Shown here one piece after another: positions 1-15,600 of a stretch of DNA of 64,000 nucleotides. This DNA is from Phalacrocorax aristotelis (Eukaryota > Chordata > Aves > Suliformes > Phalacrocoracidae), in assembly GCF_949628215.1 (NCBI RefSeq), contig NC_134278.1, forward strand, positions 32,692,115-32,756,114, given 5' to 3'. The notes under the pieces are model-generated. The model was not told the DNA's origin. It saw only the letters and a program-made list of their open reading frames with translations, and did no database searches. The position numbers were made by a program, and so were the translations under genes. Position 1 is the first letter of the stretch; every line of letters begins with the position of its first letter.

Positions 1-575
1 GTCTTCACAGTAGTTCTTTATAGCCCTAGCATAAACAACTATAACAAATGCAAACAAAACAGTTTTAGAAGACATCAATACTAGGAGAAAAGGGGAAAAT
101 ATCATAACACCCATAGGATTTTCTTGTCTAAACAGACAAAGCCACTTATGAAATAGTCTTATTCTTACAATAAACAGCAATATCACATTTCATTAGGCAA
201 GCACTCAAACTGTCATACGACAAGACACACACTCACCATACTGAAGTTCACCAATTTCACGGTATCCAAGTAACATTTAAAAGCTGTGTGAAGACTCCAT
301 GGAAGAAAGTACCTTTCCCTCCCCACCATTAATATCATAGGACTCAACATTGGAATCCTTGCTGTCAAACGGGACAGTCAGTGTCTCCTCTCAGTACTTT
401 AAAGACGCTTCTGGGGTTTTTTTTTTGTCCAAAGACAATCTTATTGCAAAAATTTGGCGTAGGCAAGCAGTTAAGAGTCAAGTTGACAAGAATGTTTTCT
501 TGTTCAGTCAATGGTGAGTATGCCAAAATAAGTTTGTAGAAGTTATGCAAAGCTCAGGACAAATCTCAAACTTAC

Positions 576-664
576 GACTACTTCCAAATTCTTCAAACAG
601 GAGCTTCACTTTCTCCCACTCTGTGGAATTCTTCGTATTGGGAATACCCAAAGGAACAAAAGCA
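576..664 (-). CDS. LMBRD1: LMBRD1 coding exon 6
   Basis: An 89-bp exon between acceptor TTTGTTACAG and donor GTAAGT. It reads [20 protein letters not shown], then LLFEEFGSS, and ends with the first base of what should be a His codon. NST is a sequon. It is the last LMBRD1 exon visible. The following human segment (GLAALSFS and onward) is not present between 1 and 575, so that exon lies outside the window. Confidence 0.94.
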
Positions 665-3600
665 CTGTAACAAAGCAAAGAAGTCATCTTACTCTAGTGA
701 AGTATCAAAACAATTCTACTTCCAAGTTAAGAAAATACTCCTGAAGAAAAGTTGTATGACATTAGGTTTAAAAAATTCTGAATGAAGTGTTTAATTTTAT
801 TCACATTCCCCTCAAATCCTGTACTTAGATCAGCAAAGGACATGGGTAAGTGTGTGCAGAGGCAGGTCTGAGGTCAATGAACATGTGACTGTCTATTTAC
901 CAGTCCTAACAGAGATAAGGACTCCACATTCATGCATCATTAAAAGATGTATTAATCTGATTAAATATCATGGTTTGACTCATGTGCAGAGGAACAAAAA
1001 GCCTTTAAGCACCAATTGAGACAAATTCTCTTATAAAACCAAGCTTCTGGAAGCTAGAGTAAGACAATGATTCCCCACCAAGCACTTAAATATAAAGGGA
1101 TATGTTTATCTTCTATTATTACAACTAAAATAACACATCTGCTTCATTCCATTCCTTGTTCTGTAGCTGGTCTAGAGAACTGAACTGCGGAGAAGTTCAT
1201 TAAATATTCTTGACCTTCCAATAAACACAGACCAGCAAAGAGTGCCTAGAGGAATCAGGTAGCACAGTCCCCTGGCTGAAAGTTTCCTGCCATCAGTCTC
1301 CCCATTCCAAGTCCAATAATACAAGTAACACTTCAACATCTTCCTAGACAAAGCAGCTAGTCTTGTAACAGCTGGAAAACCATCACCCCCATACCAATCT
1401 GAAACCATAGGTTCCAGACACAAACCAGAACACCTACAAGTCACAAGGAAGTCAGATTTGGAGGAAAACTTTTTAGGTAAAGAATGCAAGAACCCAAACT
1501 GAAGTCCATAGAGAATGCTTACAAGTATCTTTTGGACTTTTGTAAGAAAGAATACATAATGAGATCCCTGCTTCAAGTCCCAATAAACAAATTAGACATA
1601 TGCATCCTCCCAGAGCATGCCTCAAACTTCAAGTACAGAACATAAGCATGTGTTTCAAAGGTTAATGCTAAGCTGTGTGCACTTAAGCTTCGCATCAAAA
1701 TCAAAACTAAACTGGTACTCTGCAAACAAAGCTAAACTTAAAACTTAAAGTCTTAACTTCAAGAAATGTTCAATTTTTAGCTTCTTCAATGTGCAAGAAG
1801 TAGATTAAGGCTAGCATTTACTTCAGTTGATGCATGCTTGCTGACTTCAGATTTTTATTCTTGTATCTGCCTCTAGTAGTGATTCTTTCTGTAAAATAGC
1901 ATCCAGGCAAAATCAAGACAGGTATTGAAACAAAGTTTAGCAAAATTTCTATGTATAAGATAGCAACACAAATAACTGCAAGTTTATTTGCTCAAAAGGG
2001 TTAAAATATAAGACTCTGGGAAACTAAGTGGGCTCAAGTCCTTTTATTTTAGCATCCGTATAAATTCGGTATCTGTGGACCACATGCAGTGAACTAATGA
2101 GGTGGAAAAAGATCTTAGGATATTTATAACTTGCTTTTTTAATTCTCTCCAAGAGAGAATTTTTTCTTCCCCAAGACTACCTACACTCAGCATGCCAAAG
2201 GACACTAATCAGAGCAAAAACTACAGTATCCATTACACACACTCTTCAATTAGTACTCAGCTAAATCATGACTGAAGGAGGTGGGCATCTGGTTTTCCTC
2301 CTGTTCAAGTCTGATGCACAAAGGGCCTCAGAAAGGAATGCAATAGCTGTAAATTCACACGCTAGTCCCAAGCAAGCAGTAATCTTATTTCCCCTCCTGA
2401 ACAAGGTCCCTCAATTAGCAAGCTAGCCAGAAGGCCAGCTAGCCCAGCTGAACAGATTTTTGGCCTCTCGCTTAACAGGCCACAAGAACAAGACAGAGTT
2501 AGCATTCCTAGCCATTTGTAAACCTGCATCCAGTCCACATTCCCAAAGGGTCACTAAAATGCAGCCCATCCATTGCACCAGCAAAGCACACAGCAGTTTA
2601 GGCCTATTCTTCATGCACACTCAGCAAGAAGATATTTGACAAGTCTTGGCTATTTTGCTATGTTGATTAAATAGTCAGCACAGCCTGAGGGCCATAGTAG
2701 CCATCGACAGAATTAGAAGATTCCATGCTAAATAACTCCATTCACTTGTCATCGCTATGACGCAATACAAGTCAGTCAATTGACAGCAAGTGAATAGCGT
2801 ACAAGTGTCAGTGCAGGGTTTTACAACTGTAGCTGAGAATTCAGTTAATGCAAACAGAGCAGTTCAGCAGTGATGTGACATCTTAGGCTTGGAGTTCTAA
2901 ACACAGATGAAATTAACTGCAGTAATTTTAAGAACAGAAGCAAACTGCTATGCTGTTTAAAACACATCCTGGGAATATTATAATTAAGATATAGATCAAT
3001 ATCTAGGCTACTGAACAAGGAAAGTAAATGCAAGACAAGCACTTTAAAACTATTAACTTTTGGCAGGGCTAATACATACAGGTGTATATGGGTCACATTT
3101 GATCCTTAAATCAAGGATTGCTATTAAGTGTCATCCCTGGGAAAATAATTTCTAACACATTAAACTCATTTCCTTAAAGCGAGTTCTGCTATGATTTGTA
3201 TAATTATTTATAGGCTAATTAGACATACATTCATAGCTTTTTAAAAGCTAATGGTTCTAGAAAATTTAAGGTAACCAGTTTAATTCCAAACCTTGGCAGT
3301 CAGGGGAAGATTCTTTTTGAACCAAACATTCATTAGCCTCCAAAGCAAATATTTTAGTTCAAACCAGACTGCTGCATAGGGGTGCCTTAATGTAGATTGT
3401 AGTATCCTAAGCCCCTTGGCTCCAGCACACAGCATTTAGAGTAAATAAACTATATTCAAGGAAAGCAGATAATTTCTAAGACAGGAAAGGCATTATAAGT
3501 AAATATTAGTTTCAGATATTCCAGTACAAATTTGTCCTGTACTTTTCTTTTAATGATACTCTGCATCAAGTTACTTGTGTGCAAAACATTCAAGTGCTAC

Positions 3601-6600
3601 TACAGACATGCACATTTCTGCCACAGCAAGAGGCTTTGTAACCAATAACTAGAGTAAGAGGTATAAATACTACTCCTGCTAACAATTTAGACAATGGAAT
3701 CCTGCTCACTGAGCTGTGTTATCAGCTTAGAAGAAAACTCCAAGATCACCTGGCCCAAAACAGATATTATGTTTCCCAAAATAGTCACACAGATCTCTAA
3801 TGGAGCAAAGTAAACATCCAGGTAAGAATAAGGGATTCTTGAACTTCAAGCTTAATCCAGCTTTTTATGGTTTCTTTGAGGACTACTTACCAGGAGGGAG
3901 GTAGGGACTTCTTGTGTAGACATATCTTTAAAGAAACCAAGCTATTTATTGACCCTGTTTTAATTATACAGATTACTCACTAAATCAATCAGAACAGATG
4001 TTATCTTGATAAGACACTAATCATGTAAGCACAAGACAGACTGTTTGCTAGGCACTTAAGAAATATTCCAACCTCTCTTGCTCTCGTGACCTGCATGCAT
4101 GAGTACTCTAGTCCATTAAGCCTAGCCTCCTAAAATTAAATCCAGTACATAAAATTCCAGTCTGTTTTAATGTTGGTCTGGTCCTGACCACCAGTGAGAA
4201 AGTCTCCTGCTACTGCCAGGTATAGGCAGTACTGCAAGATTGGTCTTTACTACCACATTCAGTTGAACCCCTCATGTAGAAGCTTCAACTCCAACACTTC
4301 TCTTTCCTATCACACTGGGACTTCTGAGGCTGCTCTTTGCCCTTGCTCTGCAGACAACTAAGACAACTTCTCCATAACAAGCATGTACATAAACACTGAG
4401 ACACCCACTACTTTTATGAAAATATATTTAACTATACTAGAACCAAAGTTCATGTTTTTCTTCATTCTTCAAAGAAAGCAAGCAGCCTCATACGTATAAT
4501 AGTAGAAAATTGTTTCAGTTAGAACCCAGAAACACTAAAATCCCTATCAGTGTCTAAAGGAGTCCTGCCTCCCTGCAGCAGATACTCCTGTTTAGATCAG
4601 TAGGTTTCAAGTCTGTACCTATGGAGAAGCACTGATCAGTAACTAACTTAGTCCCAGGCCAAGTACCACAGCTGTCTGCTTTGCAAGTCAATCTCACTGC
4701 CATATGGCAAACTACCAGAGGGGATCAGGGAAGACCCGGTAATTTCCCAAGTTGTGAAGACTTTAAAACAAGCCTAAGAGCATAGGGGACAATTAAAAGT
4801 CAAGAACCAAGTTCGATCTTACTGGAGGAGAGGAATAAGCATACTTACAGCTACTGAGGATTCAGCTGACACCTACTAGAGACACTGCAAAAGTTTCTAC
4901 ACTGGATATGTTATACAGTGTATATATGTGTATGCTTATGATGTGAGCCAACAGAGAAACAGTTTGTCAGAAGCTTTAGTAATATTTCTAGACCATGATT
5001 AAGCTAATCAAACTCCTTCAGTCTCTCATAATAACAAATGTTACTTTTAATTGAAACAATAGACTTTAGAAGCAATTATCAAAACTGGAACAGTATTCTA
5101 GTAAGGTGGTATACCATTAGAAACATTTCACTCTAGTTTCTACTTCACACTCCAGTACTTTGACATGGACTATTATAGCACACATTTAGTAAATTTTTAC
5201 CAACTTTATTGCTGCAGTCAAAATGCTAAAAAGCTTATGACACATACGTTATGAGCATACGTTAGAAACATTCAATAATGATGTGCATGTCATGCTCGAT
5301 AGTGATCTTAAATTGAATTTTTAATACTGCTTAGAGTTTCAGAGTAACAACACTTCCAGCAGACAAGTCACCCACTTCAGTACTGTCTGCCTTTCAAGCA
5401 AATGCCAGCAAAACCTTTGTCATACATGGCACAACTATTTTAAGTATAACCCCACACTACACTTATGTCCTTCACAGAACACTACTTATCAGAAAAATAC
5501 TAAGCACTTAACACCTACTCATATACCTAAAAGCTGTTTTAGGGTGTCCATAAAAGCATTTGAGAGGCAGAAAAATAGGAAAAGAACGAGCATTTTACTC
5601 CCTATTGTACACTGAGGTATCAATACAATTGTAAATGTCATAACCATCGTGTCCTTGATTGACATTCACACTGCACAAACAGGCAGAGCTTGGTAGCAAA
5701 AGTACCTCCACAATTAAGAAATCCATTTTAGCTTCCAGTTAAACTCTTACTTCTCAGGTACCTAATCCCCAAGATAATTAAGCCCTGTTAGAAATTACGT
5801 TAGATATTCATTATACAGATTGAGTACACTGTAATCTACCTTTTTAATCTTGCACAGAACAAAGTTCTCTTTGGGGTTCTATTTAGTATATCCCCTGTTA
5901 ACGGTCAATACAAATACTTACCCAATTAAGAGAAGAACTGCACAAACTGTGATGAATCCCAGAGTATATTTGAGTGCAGTTTTAACCTGCTGTATATTAA
6001 AGACAAAGTTAATACATTAGCATAAAATAAATCCAAATTGATCTGTTCAACAAGTTATGGCAAAGCATACTTAGCATAACAGCTGTTCTACAAAAGGACC
6101 TCCACAGAAAACTGAGTAGTTTTAGGTAAAAGTCAGCGTACATTCTTGAAGAGTCTCATAGCTTGAGACCTATGAGCCATGACACTGAATTACACTTCCA
6201 TCAAACTATGCACTTGAGCAGCTGTGGTCAGAAGCCAACATTACGTTCATTCAGTGCCAACACACTCAATGAAAATTCTTATTACCAATGCTTTATATTA
6301 AGTCTTTTTTCTCATGGTAAGGTTACAACTGAATAGAGGGGGGAAATAATCATTATTAAATAATTATTAATAATTATTAATGATTATTCATCATGAAAAT
6401 ATTTTAAGAAAAGTATTTTCATTTGAGAAGTTGGCACATTACTGGCATGTATTTATTGTATAACCTGGAATGTCATACATATCAAAAGTCTTCAGTGCAT
6501 TACAAAAATAACCAAGTGCTAGCTTCAGGTAAATTGCTACTGCCTACTTTGAGAAAAATGCAAACACTACAAGGAAGGTACTCAAATTTAGTGTCTGTCT

Positions 6601-9600
6601 CAAAAATCAATATTCTTTTTCTGTCTTCTACTTTAAAACCTGTTCATACATGTTTTCTATTCTAAGGAAAATCCAAAGTTTTAACTTCCTGTATATGAAA
6701 TCAGGCTCAAAGGAACTCTTAAGAAGCTTAAAGAATTCACAGCAATACAGATGTTAATTACTTATCTCACTAAAGTTCTATTTCATGTGAGACCACAGTT
6801 CTTAGACTATGTCACAGTAAATGTTATTAAGTGCTGCCTCAGTATTTTAGAACTGTACTAATACACTGGAATACTACAATGTTAATAGCATTTCTGAGTT
6901 AGAAAATCATTCTTGCTTTCATTTTTGCCTGTATTCTTTTGTCTTTTCATGGCTTGGTGCGTTCGCTAGAGTGAACTTACTGAGCATGTGTTGCCATCAT
7001 CTTCATCCTTCTCCTCGTAATAGAAATAGACAAAGGGAATCCACAGAAAAACGCAGAACAGTATGATGGAGTACAAAGCTAGGAGAAAGAATTTAATTAA
7101 GTGAAGAGGCAAAGTTACATTGGCACTTCATTTACTGCGTTGTAATTCAAAGGAAGTAATCAAACATTAGTTTCCTCTCATTCTAATTTCAAGCATTGAA
7201 AAGTTTACAGAACACTAGTAGTTCATATGCTGGCTAGTAAAGTCCAAAAGACTTCTAGAATTAACCCTTTCAGACTAAGGATTTCAGATCCACCTCCAAT
7301 TCAGCAATAATAAAAAGACTAAAAGTAATCATCTGCATGCAGGTGACACGCAGGACTAGCATACTGGGGAAGAGGTAGCATATAGAACAGTGAATAAAAG
7401 CAAGCTACATCACCTAATAAGAAAAGTTCTTCATAGAAAAGGTATATGCAAAAATCTAAAACAAATTCAAAGCTATTTTGCTCACTGGACTCCATTTCAG
7501 GGGATATTCAACTATCAGTGAAAGTACATTATAGATGGAAGGCACTGTTCTGTTATTGGTGACCTCAATTCACAAAACAACAAGCCATAGCAATATAGTA
7601 CCATCACTTAACATCCCTTTTTTAAAGGCGGGACTAATTGGAGATTGCAACAGACAAATATCTGAGTAGCCACTAAATCAAAACAGTCATATTGTTATAT
7701 TACTTTGATGCACAGGTGTTCTTAAGAGACTTCAAACCAGCTCACTGAACATAAGTGAATCACAGGATCCCAGGTTGGAAGGGACCTCGGGGATCACCTA
7801 GTCCAACCTTTCTGGGAAGAGCAGAGTCTAGACAAGACAGCCCAGCACCCTGGCCAGCTGAATCTTGAACGTGTCCAACATGGCCGAGTCAACCACTTCC
7901 CTGGGGAGATTATTCCAATGGTTGACTGTCCTCACTGAAAAACTTCCCTCTCGCGTCCAATCGGAATCTCCCCAGGAGCAACTTGTCTCCATTCCCTCTC
8001 GTCCTCTCCATGGGACTCCATGTGAAAAGGGAGTCTCCATCTTCTTTGTAGCTGCCCCCTAAGTACTGGTACATGGTGATGAGATCCTCCCCACTGAGCC
8101 TCCTTTTCTCAAGGCTGAACAAACCCAGTTCTCCCAGCCTATCCACATATCGCAGGCTTCCCACTCCTTTGACCATCTTGGTGGCCCTTCTCTGGACCCC
8201 TTCCAGCCTGTCCACATCTTTTTTGTATAGCAGAGACCAGAACCGTACCCAGTACTCCAGGTGTGGACTGACAAGCGCTGAGGAGAGCGGGATGATGACT
8301 TTATCTCTGCTGGTGATGCCCTTTTTGATGCAACCCAGCATCCTGTTGGCCTTCTCGGCCGCAGCAGCACACTGTTCCCTCATGTTGAGCTTCCTGTCCA
8401 CCAGGACCACCAGGTAAGTGAGGGGTTAAACTAAAACATTGGTCTTCATTAATACTAACTGGCAAGTTTGAAGACATTAAGAAAGCTAGTCAAAATCAAT
8501 TAGACTGATTAGCCAGTAATATGAAGGGAGGAGACCAATTTCAGATCAATAATTTCAAGTTAAATCTTCAGCTCTCTGTATCAAAAAAGTATGTAACTTA
8601 AGGACATCGTTATTTAGCAAAATCCTTCAATACTTCAAAATACCTTAGAGTACGAACATTTCAGAAGACTAAAAACTATCAAGCAGAACATTACAGTATT
8701 AGCACCCCACAAGAAAAGGTATCCCAGTTAACCAAGCCCTCAAAATGTTAGAAATACCACACAACCAACCCTGCTTGTGCAAGCACAAAGTTGCCCCTTT
8801 GAGTTGGTAAATAAAGATACCCAGGACCACACAAATCTTGTGAGCTTTGGCTATTTTTAATTTTTGCCTCATTTGCCTAATTAGTGCCTTCCCACCACTA
8901 ACCAATGTAATCACCTCTAACTTAAGGTTGTGGCCTCTTATCTTGGTTAGCATGCACTCCTTACAGTATCCATGTGCTTCAAAGAAATCTACCTCAGCAG
9001 TTTTACTGAACATGGTATAGAAGCCAAGTAAAGATCAGCACCTAGAACCTAAATATGAATAAGAAATTATTTCTAAACATAATTCATTCTTTGGAAAAGT
9101 ATTTCAAGGTGTTAGAGGCATCTACTCTTCAGAGTGTTGAGTTAGTATAGCAGTGTAGTAAATGGAACAAGTTCTTGGTTAGTTCATAAGTTTTCTCACA
9201 TTTGCAAAGAGCATAAAACTCAGGGCTCTAAGACACCTTAAAACTTCAAACTCTGAAGTGTAGCATTCTTAGACCTTATCTCTTAAGTTCTTACACTCAG
9301 AAGAGTATTCAGACTGCTTCAATATTGTGAATGCTTTTAGAAATTAAGCCTCTTGAATCTAAGAGCTGGGATTTTTTTAGACTACTTCTAAATCCACACA
9401 GCACTGTGCCAGAAAGTTAGGCAACTTACACGCATCATTAACCAAAGATCAGAATAATCAACCCTTATAAGTCATTTTAAGCACAGAAAACATCCTTGCT
9501 TCCAAGTTCTACTACGTTAACTTCAGCATACCTTACTCATGAGGTACACCCATAGCTCCTTAGGTAACAGGACTGATCTGTGTTTCTCCCAAGGGGAAGA

Positions 9601-12600
9601 CACTCAAATTCAAGAAATTACTTATAAACTGTGTGAAATAAGACTACTATTTACCACTACACCAAATCAAACATTGGTACTACCTAAATACTGTTGCTAC
9701 AGTAATTTAGGATTTAGGCTGTTGATGTATAGTCCTTCCAGCCTTCACCAGATTTTGAAAAAGCCATTCATAGCACAAGCACCTGAACAGCACACAATAA
9801 GTCAAGCAAGCAAAGTTTTCAACTCTGTTCAAGAAACACTACTAAAAATATTATTTTCACATACTGCTATTAACATCACTGCATTCAGCTTTTAAAGGAC
9901 TGTTACAAGTGTTTGGCAGCTGACTTGTCAAAAAGTTTTGAAAAATATATCTTATACCCTTAAGTAGGAGAACGTTTCCACAATATTTGTCAAGTACACC
10001 TATGCAAGTCTTCCACAGTATTTAGCATGTCTTCTCCTAGGGCCAGACGATGAAAACATGTAGCTGTATTGGACTTGTCCCTACAAATTCCTAGAGCTCA
10101 AGTCCTTGTGTCAATGACTCAGTATCAAACACTTGGAATAGGCAGACAAAACTCCATGCAAAACTCACCCAAGTTATGACAAGTACTATTTTGGATAAAT
10201 TCTTAAGTTTAACCTAGGAACCACCATACAATAATTATTGCTGACTTAAAATACTTCTATTTAAGAAAAAAGGAAAATCAGAAGTTTAGCAGAGTTTAAA
10301 GCACACTCGAGATACCCACAGAATGTAGCAGTCAGTCCTTGCCACACTATAGTTGGCAGACACTTAACGTATGCAGGTAAAGAGATGCGTCTACCTCACA
10401 GAAGGACTGGGATCCACCAATGGCATCCTTCTACCATTCACAAAACTTGACAAAAGGACAGTGAAAAAACCAAGCTGACTCCAACAGGTAGGATTTACTT
10501 ACTAGAGGAAGAGCAGCTATAGAATACAGCTCCAGGTTACCATCAACTGTTTTAGCCTGATTCCTTGTGGTAAAGAAACTGCCATTGGACGTTTCCAATT
10601 ATAAACCTTTCTGAAAAGGGCTTTCCTTCCAAACACAAGCTGACATGCTGTTTTAGACCCTCTGCCAACCACCAATCATTCTTCAATCACTCAAGTACTA
10701 GCAGACACTCTACTAGAGCTGGTTTTATGGGAATTAACACACTAAGCCACTATGGCTTCAAAGCAATCAATAGACTGGTTTCCTAAGTAAAGCTTTTAGG
10801 CTCCTGAAGTCCCACTTCAAAACAATTTTTTCAAGCTCCATTCTGAAAGTTACCTCATTTATCATTCTACCAGTACAAAGCCATTCTACTTTTGTATCAG
10901 TCTACAAGAAACCAGCTGGGTATGAGAAAGAGAGCATATTGTTCATGAGGACTAACGACTTCACAATAAAAAAATCTTCTCTACAAATAACGACAGCTTT
11001 CTCAGTAAATTGCAATACAGGTAGTGAAGGAAACCTTAATATTCTAAAACAGTTAAGCCACAGTCTCCAAATTCTTGCTACAATTGGAAGTGGCTTGGAT
11101 TGAAGGGGAGTGACCCAAGTGTACCAATTATTCATACTGTAAAAGTTGCCAACATAGCTACAGAAGGCAAGTAAGAGCTATATAGTTATCACTGCACTTT
11201 CAGGAGATACAAGAAAGTACTGGTATTCATGTCCTTAAGTACAAAGGGAGATTTCAGTTCCGTTCATCCTGTTTAAGAAAAAAATGCCAAGACCAAATAC
11301 CTATATAAGAGGATACGTGTAGAAATAAAATGGAATAGTATTACAAGACTGGAAGAGTTGTTTAACTTATTCCTTCTCAGCTTTCATGTCACTATGCTAT
11401 GCAACAGCAGCAGGGGACTAGACTTAATGATGCAAGAGAGGCATTAAGTTGTGTTTTTATATAGGAATGATGGAGACTGCTGAAAAATAAGTTACCCATC
11501 ATCGTTCACCTCAATGTAGCTCTAGTTATAAAAATGTGCATCAATTCCTCAAATTACGATCATAAAAGAAAAATGCTTTAAAAACAGTCTTTAAATCTCT
11601 ACCACCATCTGGAGGATGTGCTATGAAATAAAACATTAGTCCTACAATATTTCAAGTAGACCTGTCCAGACAGGCCAAAAACAAAAGCAGTTTTTCAGGT
11701 TTAAGGTCAAGTCTATTCCAAAAATTAGTTTAGGATTTACCAAGAGATATGTTACTTTAAAAAGAGACTCAGCCTAAAACATCTTATGGAAATTCATCCA
11801 TCAGTCTCACAAGTCTATAGAAAATGGTCCACAAAAGAGTTTGAAGACTATTCCACATTAGGAGTCCTGAAATGCTTCAGCTGTTAAAGACGACCTTAGC
11901 AACCTAACTAGAGAAGAAAGCAATGCAAAGCAATTCCATTATCCTGTAGTGAAGAATCTTTGTGGAAGATAAACTAGTATTTAAGAAGTTCTATTTTGAA
12001 AGCACAGAAGTTTCTTACTGCTTTAGGCTTTACTCAGCATGAAACCCCACATTCTAGTTTCTGACATCACTGGCAGGCAATAAGTATTCTGTAACTTCAC
12101 AAAGAAGTCCACTATTTAGAACCATATTTCCATATCTTAAAAAGTTTATTAAAAAAGCCAACCCATAGTCTTCCAAGGCAAAAAACTTTGTCTTTGGAAA
12201 CATGATGAAAAGCAGGCAACTGCCTCTGAGTTTGTATCATTGACCAAGGCAGGCATTTCACTCAAACTGTGGTAAGCATCACTCTTCTATAGCTACTTCC
12301 TACATCTATTCATTAGTAGAAGAATTTTCATAAGTTTCATAAGGACATTACACTAAACCATTACACAGAGGTTTAGTGAAGATTTATGTTATTAGATTTT
12401 AGTTCAGTCAATTTTTGGTTCAGTTTTGTTTAGGATTACCACTCTTGAATCAACTCCTTTATGCTCCTCTACAGTAGCTCTTACTCTGAATATAGTAGTT
12501 GCTGAATCTGAACACTTAAGACCGATGTTATACTCAGTGGCACAAACTTTAACACAGTACACAAGTTTCATAATGCTGCATATGTTAAGTGCCTTAAAAG

Positions 12601-15600
12601 GTACAGCAAAACCATGCGTTTCCCTTAATGGGCTTCTAAATACACACAGAGTAAACATATCAACAGTAGATTATATGACACAAGCCGTTACCGTTTTCAT
12701 GGACTGGCCTTCAGTATATTTGCATTTTAGGGTACTCTTTAATGTAAAAAAAAATTCACTGAAGGGCACTTAGTATAAGACTAATGTTAACCAAAAAGGA
12801 ATAATCCAGTATGACCCCTAAAAGCTTCATGCCTTCGCTTAAAAGTCCTATTATTTAAAAAAAGTTAAAAATACTTACTGTAGTATCCATAAAGTACAGT
12901 GTCTTCAATTTGTCTTGAAACATTAGCATCAGCCCAGTCCTAGTAATAAAGGATAGAAGCATTTAACATCAAATGAAACAAAAGAACACTTCATCCAATA
13001 CCATTCTTATAGAACTGAAAAAACTGCTCATATCAAATGCCTAAGGAAAAGCATTAAGTTCCCTATTTGCCAATTTTAAGTGTTGGAATTTAAGTTAGAG
13101 CTAATTCACCTAAAAAAAGATGATTAATTAATGTGCTGCATTTCAGGGAACAGACACTGCAGTAGTATCCCTGCTGCTTATACTCACTTTGGTGGTTAGC
13201 CTCATACTTAAAGCTCTTTTTTCCCCGATGAAGAATCCTTAGTTACCATACATTATATTGTCAACACACAATTGAAATAAAATTATTAGAGCACATAATT
13301 TTTAGCAGCTAGCAATTTACTTTTGTATTTAAGTGGCACTCTAAATACTTATTTTATGAAACTGATTTTTTTCCTACATATCAGACAACGCAGCTACCGA
13401 GTCTGAAGCTCAGTCTGAACAGTATTTCAGAATATAAGAGACAACTGAAGGTATGGTTATTTGCAGTTCTAGACCTTTTTTCTGCACTCTTGAGCACTGC
13501 AGTAGACACTAAGCTTTGAAGTTAAGCCCTTGCAGGGACAAAGCTGTCCTCAGGATGAGTTTTCCACAAAATCCAACATATAGGCTTGAAAGCAACATGG
13601 TACATTAGAAAAGACTGCGCAGACAACTAAGCTGTATGAGTTGCCCAGCCCAGTAGTTGGATGCACTGGACTTAATTTTATAATTAACACATTTACAGGT
13701 GCTTTGTTTGCAACTCTTCAGAAAACACACACATGTAAAGCATTAATGCAGGGACCCAATCAAATCAGGGATCCACTCATTTTTAAGTCAATACCCCTCG
13801 AACAAGAAAGCAGTAGTTTTATATCAGCAAGGCTGACACTGAAAAAAAATCACTGAAAGAGCAGCCCTAAAATCCCGCTTGAGACTGATATCCACATTAC
13901 TGAATTTCAGTCACAAAAATGGCACCACAAGCTAGAGTTTGTGAACACCTCCTAGAAAGAAAAGTCAGATAATCAAGATAAAAATGTTTTCTAGATGTTA
14001 CTCAATAGAAAGGGCAGAGTCAAGTTTGGTATGCAGAATTTGCTTTATTATGACTTCGAATCAGGAAGAAAAGTTAATTCTGTACAGATGGTCCATCCTA
14101 TGGTATCAAACATCTATTTTTCTAAGTCTAGATATGAATAGTATATAAAGACCCATATTCTTCTGAGAATCTCTATAGTACTTCACTTCCTGTTACTGCT
14201 GTATTTGGCAATACTGCAAGAGAATCCCTCCTTAAAGAACACAAATACATAGAGATATAAAAAAATACTACTACTAAAAAACTACAGGCTACAGAGTGCT
14301 AGCAAAGGTGCAAATGATTGGGCATACAGGAATAGCATAGGACAGTTTCATAAAGGGAAGATTTCACAGACCAGAAAGGACATTGAGTAGTTTTGCAGGC
14401 TCCCAAGTGTGTTGTGCGAATTCCCATGGTATCTTGGTAACCGTGTCTCTTAAGATCATCATAGAATGGTTTGGGTTGGAAGGGACTTTCAAAGATCATC
14501 TAGTCCAACCCTCCTGCCACAGGCAGGGACATCTTTCACTAGATCAGGTTGCTGAAAGCCCCATCCTCCCTCATCTTGAGCATTTCCAGTGATGGGGCAT
14601 CCACAGCTACTCTGGGTATCCTGTTCTATAGTCTCACCAGAAGAAAACTTCTTCACTATGTCCAACCTAAATCTACCCTCTTTCAGTGTAAAAATATTGC
14701 CCCTTGACCTGTCACTACAGGCCCTGGTCAAAAGGGTTTCTCCATCTTTCTTATAAGCTCTCTTTGTGTATTGAAAGGGTGCAGTAAAATCTCACCTGAG
14801 CCTGCTCTCAGGCTGAACAACCCAACTCTCTCAGCCTTTCTTCAGAGGAGAGGTACTCCATCCCTCTGACCATTTTTGAGGCCCTGCTCTAACATCTCCG
14901 TGTCTTTCTTGTACTGTGGGCCACAGAGCTGGACACAGTACACAGTGTACACAATCCACACAGCATTTCTATCACAGAATAGCCATATCTAAAATTTATA
15001 TATACAGATGCAATGGTACTTAAGATACACAAATAGAAAATAGCTTTTTATTATGCTCCATTGTAGCTTACAAGCTTTTATTTTTTTAGTTATCCACCCA
15101 GCCATCAACTCCTTTCAGATGTGAGCCTTTACTTTACTTTGACCAAGACCTGAACTACATAAATATTCAAGTTAGCTTCAGAAAATAGTACCCTAAACCA
15201 GGTATTAGAAAAAAGTTATTGGGTTACTTGATACTACACACACTAGCAGAGCTTAGACACTAACTGTATGATAGGCTTGAGTTTCTGGCCTCAGCAACAA
15301 AGCTCTTAACATAATGCCAAAGGGCAGTGTCTCCCTGAAGTTCCTATCCAAAAAGTCACATGCTGATCAAGTCAGAATTCTTAACAGAAATTTTTAGAGT
15401 AAACGCAAATCTTACCACAGAACTGCAAGAGATCCATCCATGCGTGTTAGGATTTAGATCCTACAACTCCCCAAATGTAACACCACTGATATCCCTTATT
15501 TGAACAAGAGCAAAACTTGATCTTCTTGAGAACTGCGTGACTCAGTCCTGGGGAACTGTTCAAAGAATGGAAGTAAAAATACAACTCTAGCTACATCAGT

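Noticed and set aside
1172-1576. 134-codon minus-strand open frame in LMBRD1 intron 5
   Set aside because: Does not match LMBRD1 or any family. Flanks give no exon structure.
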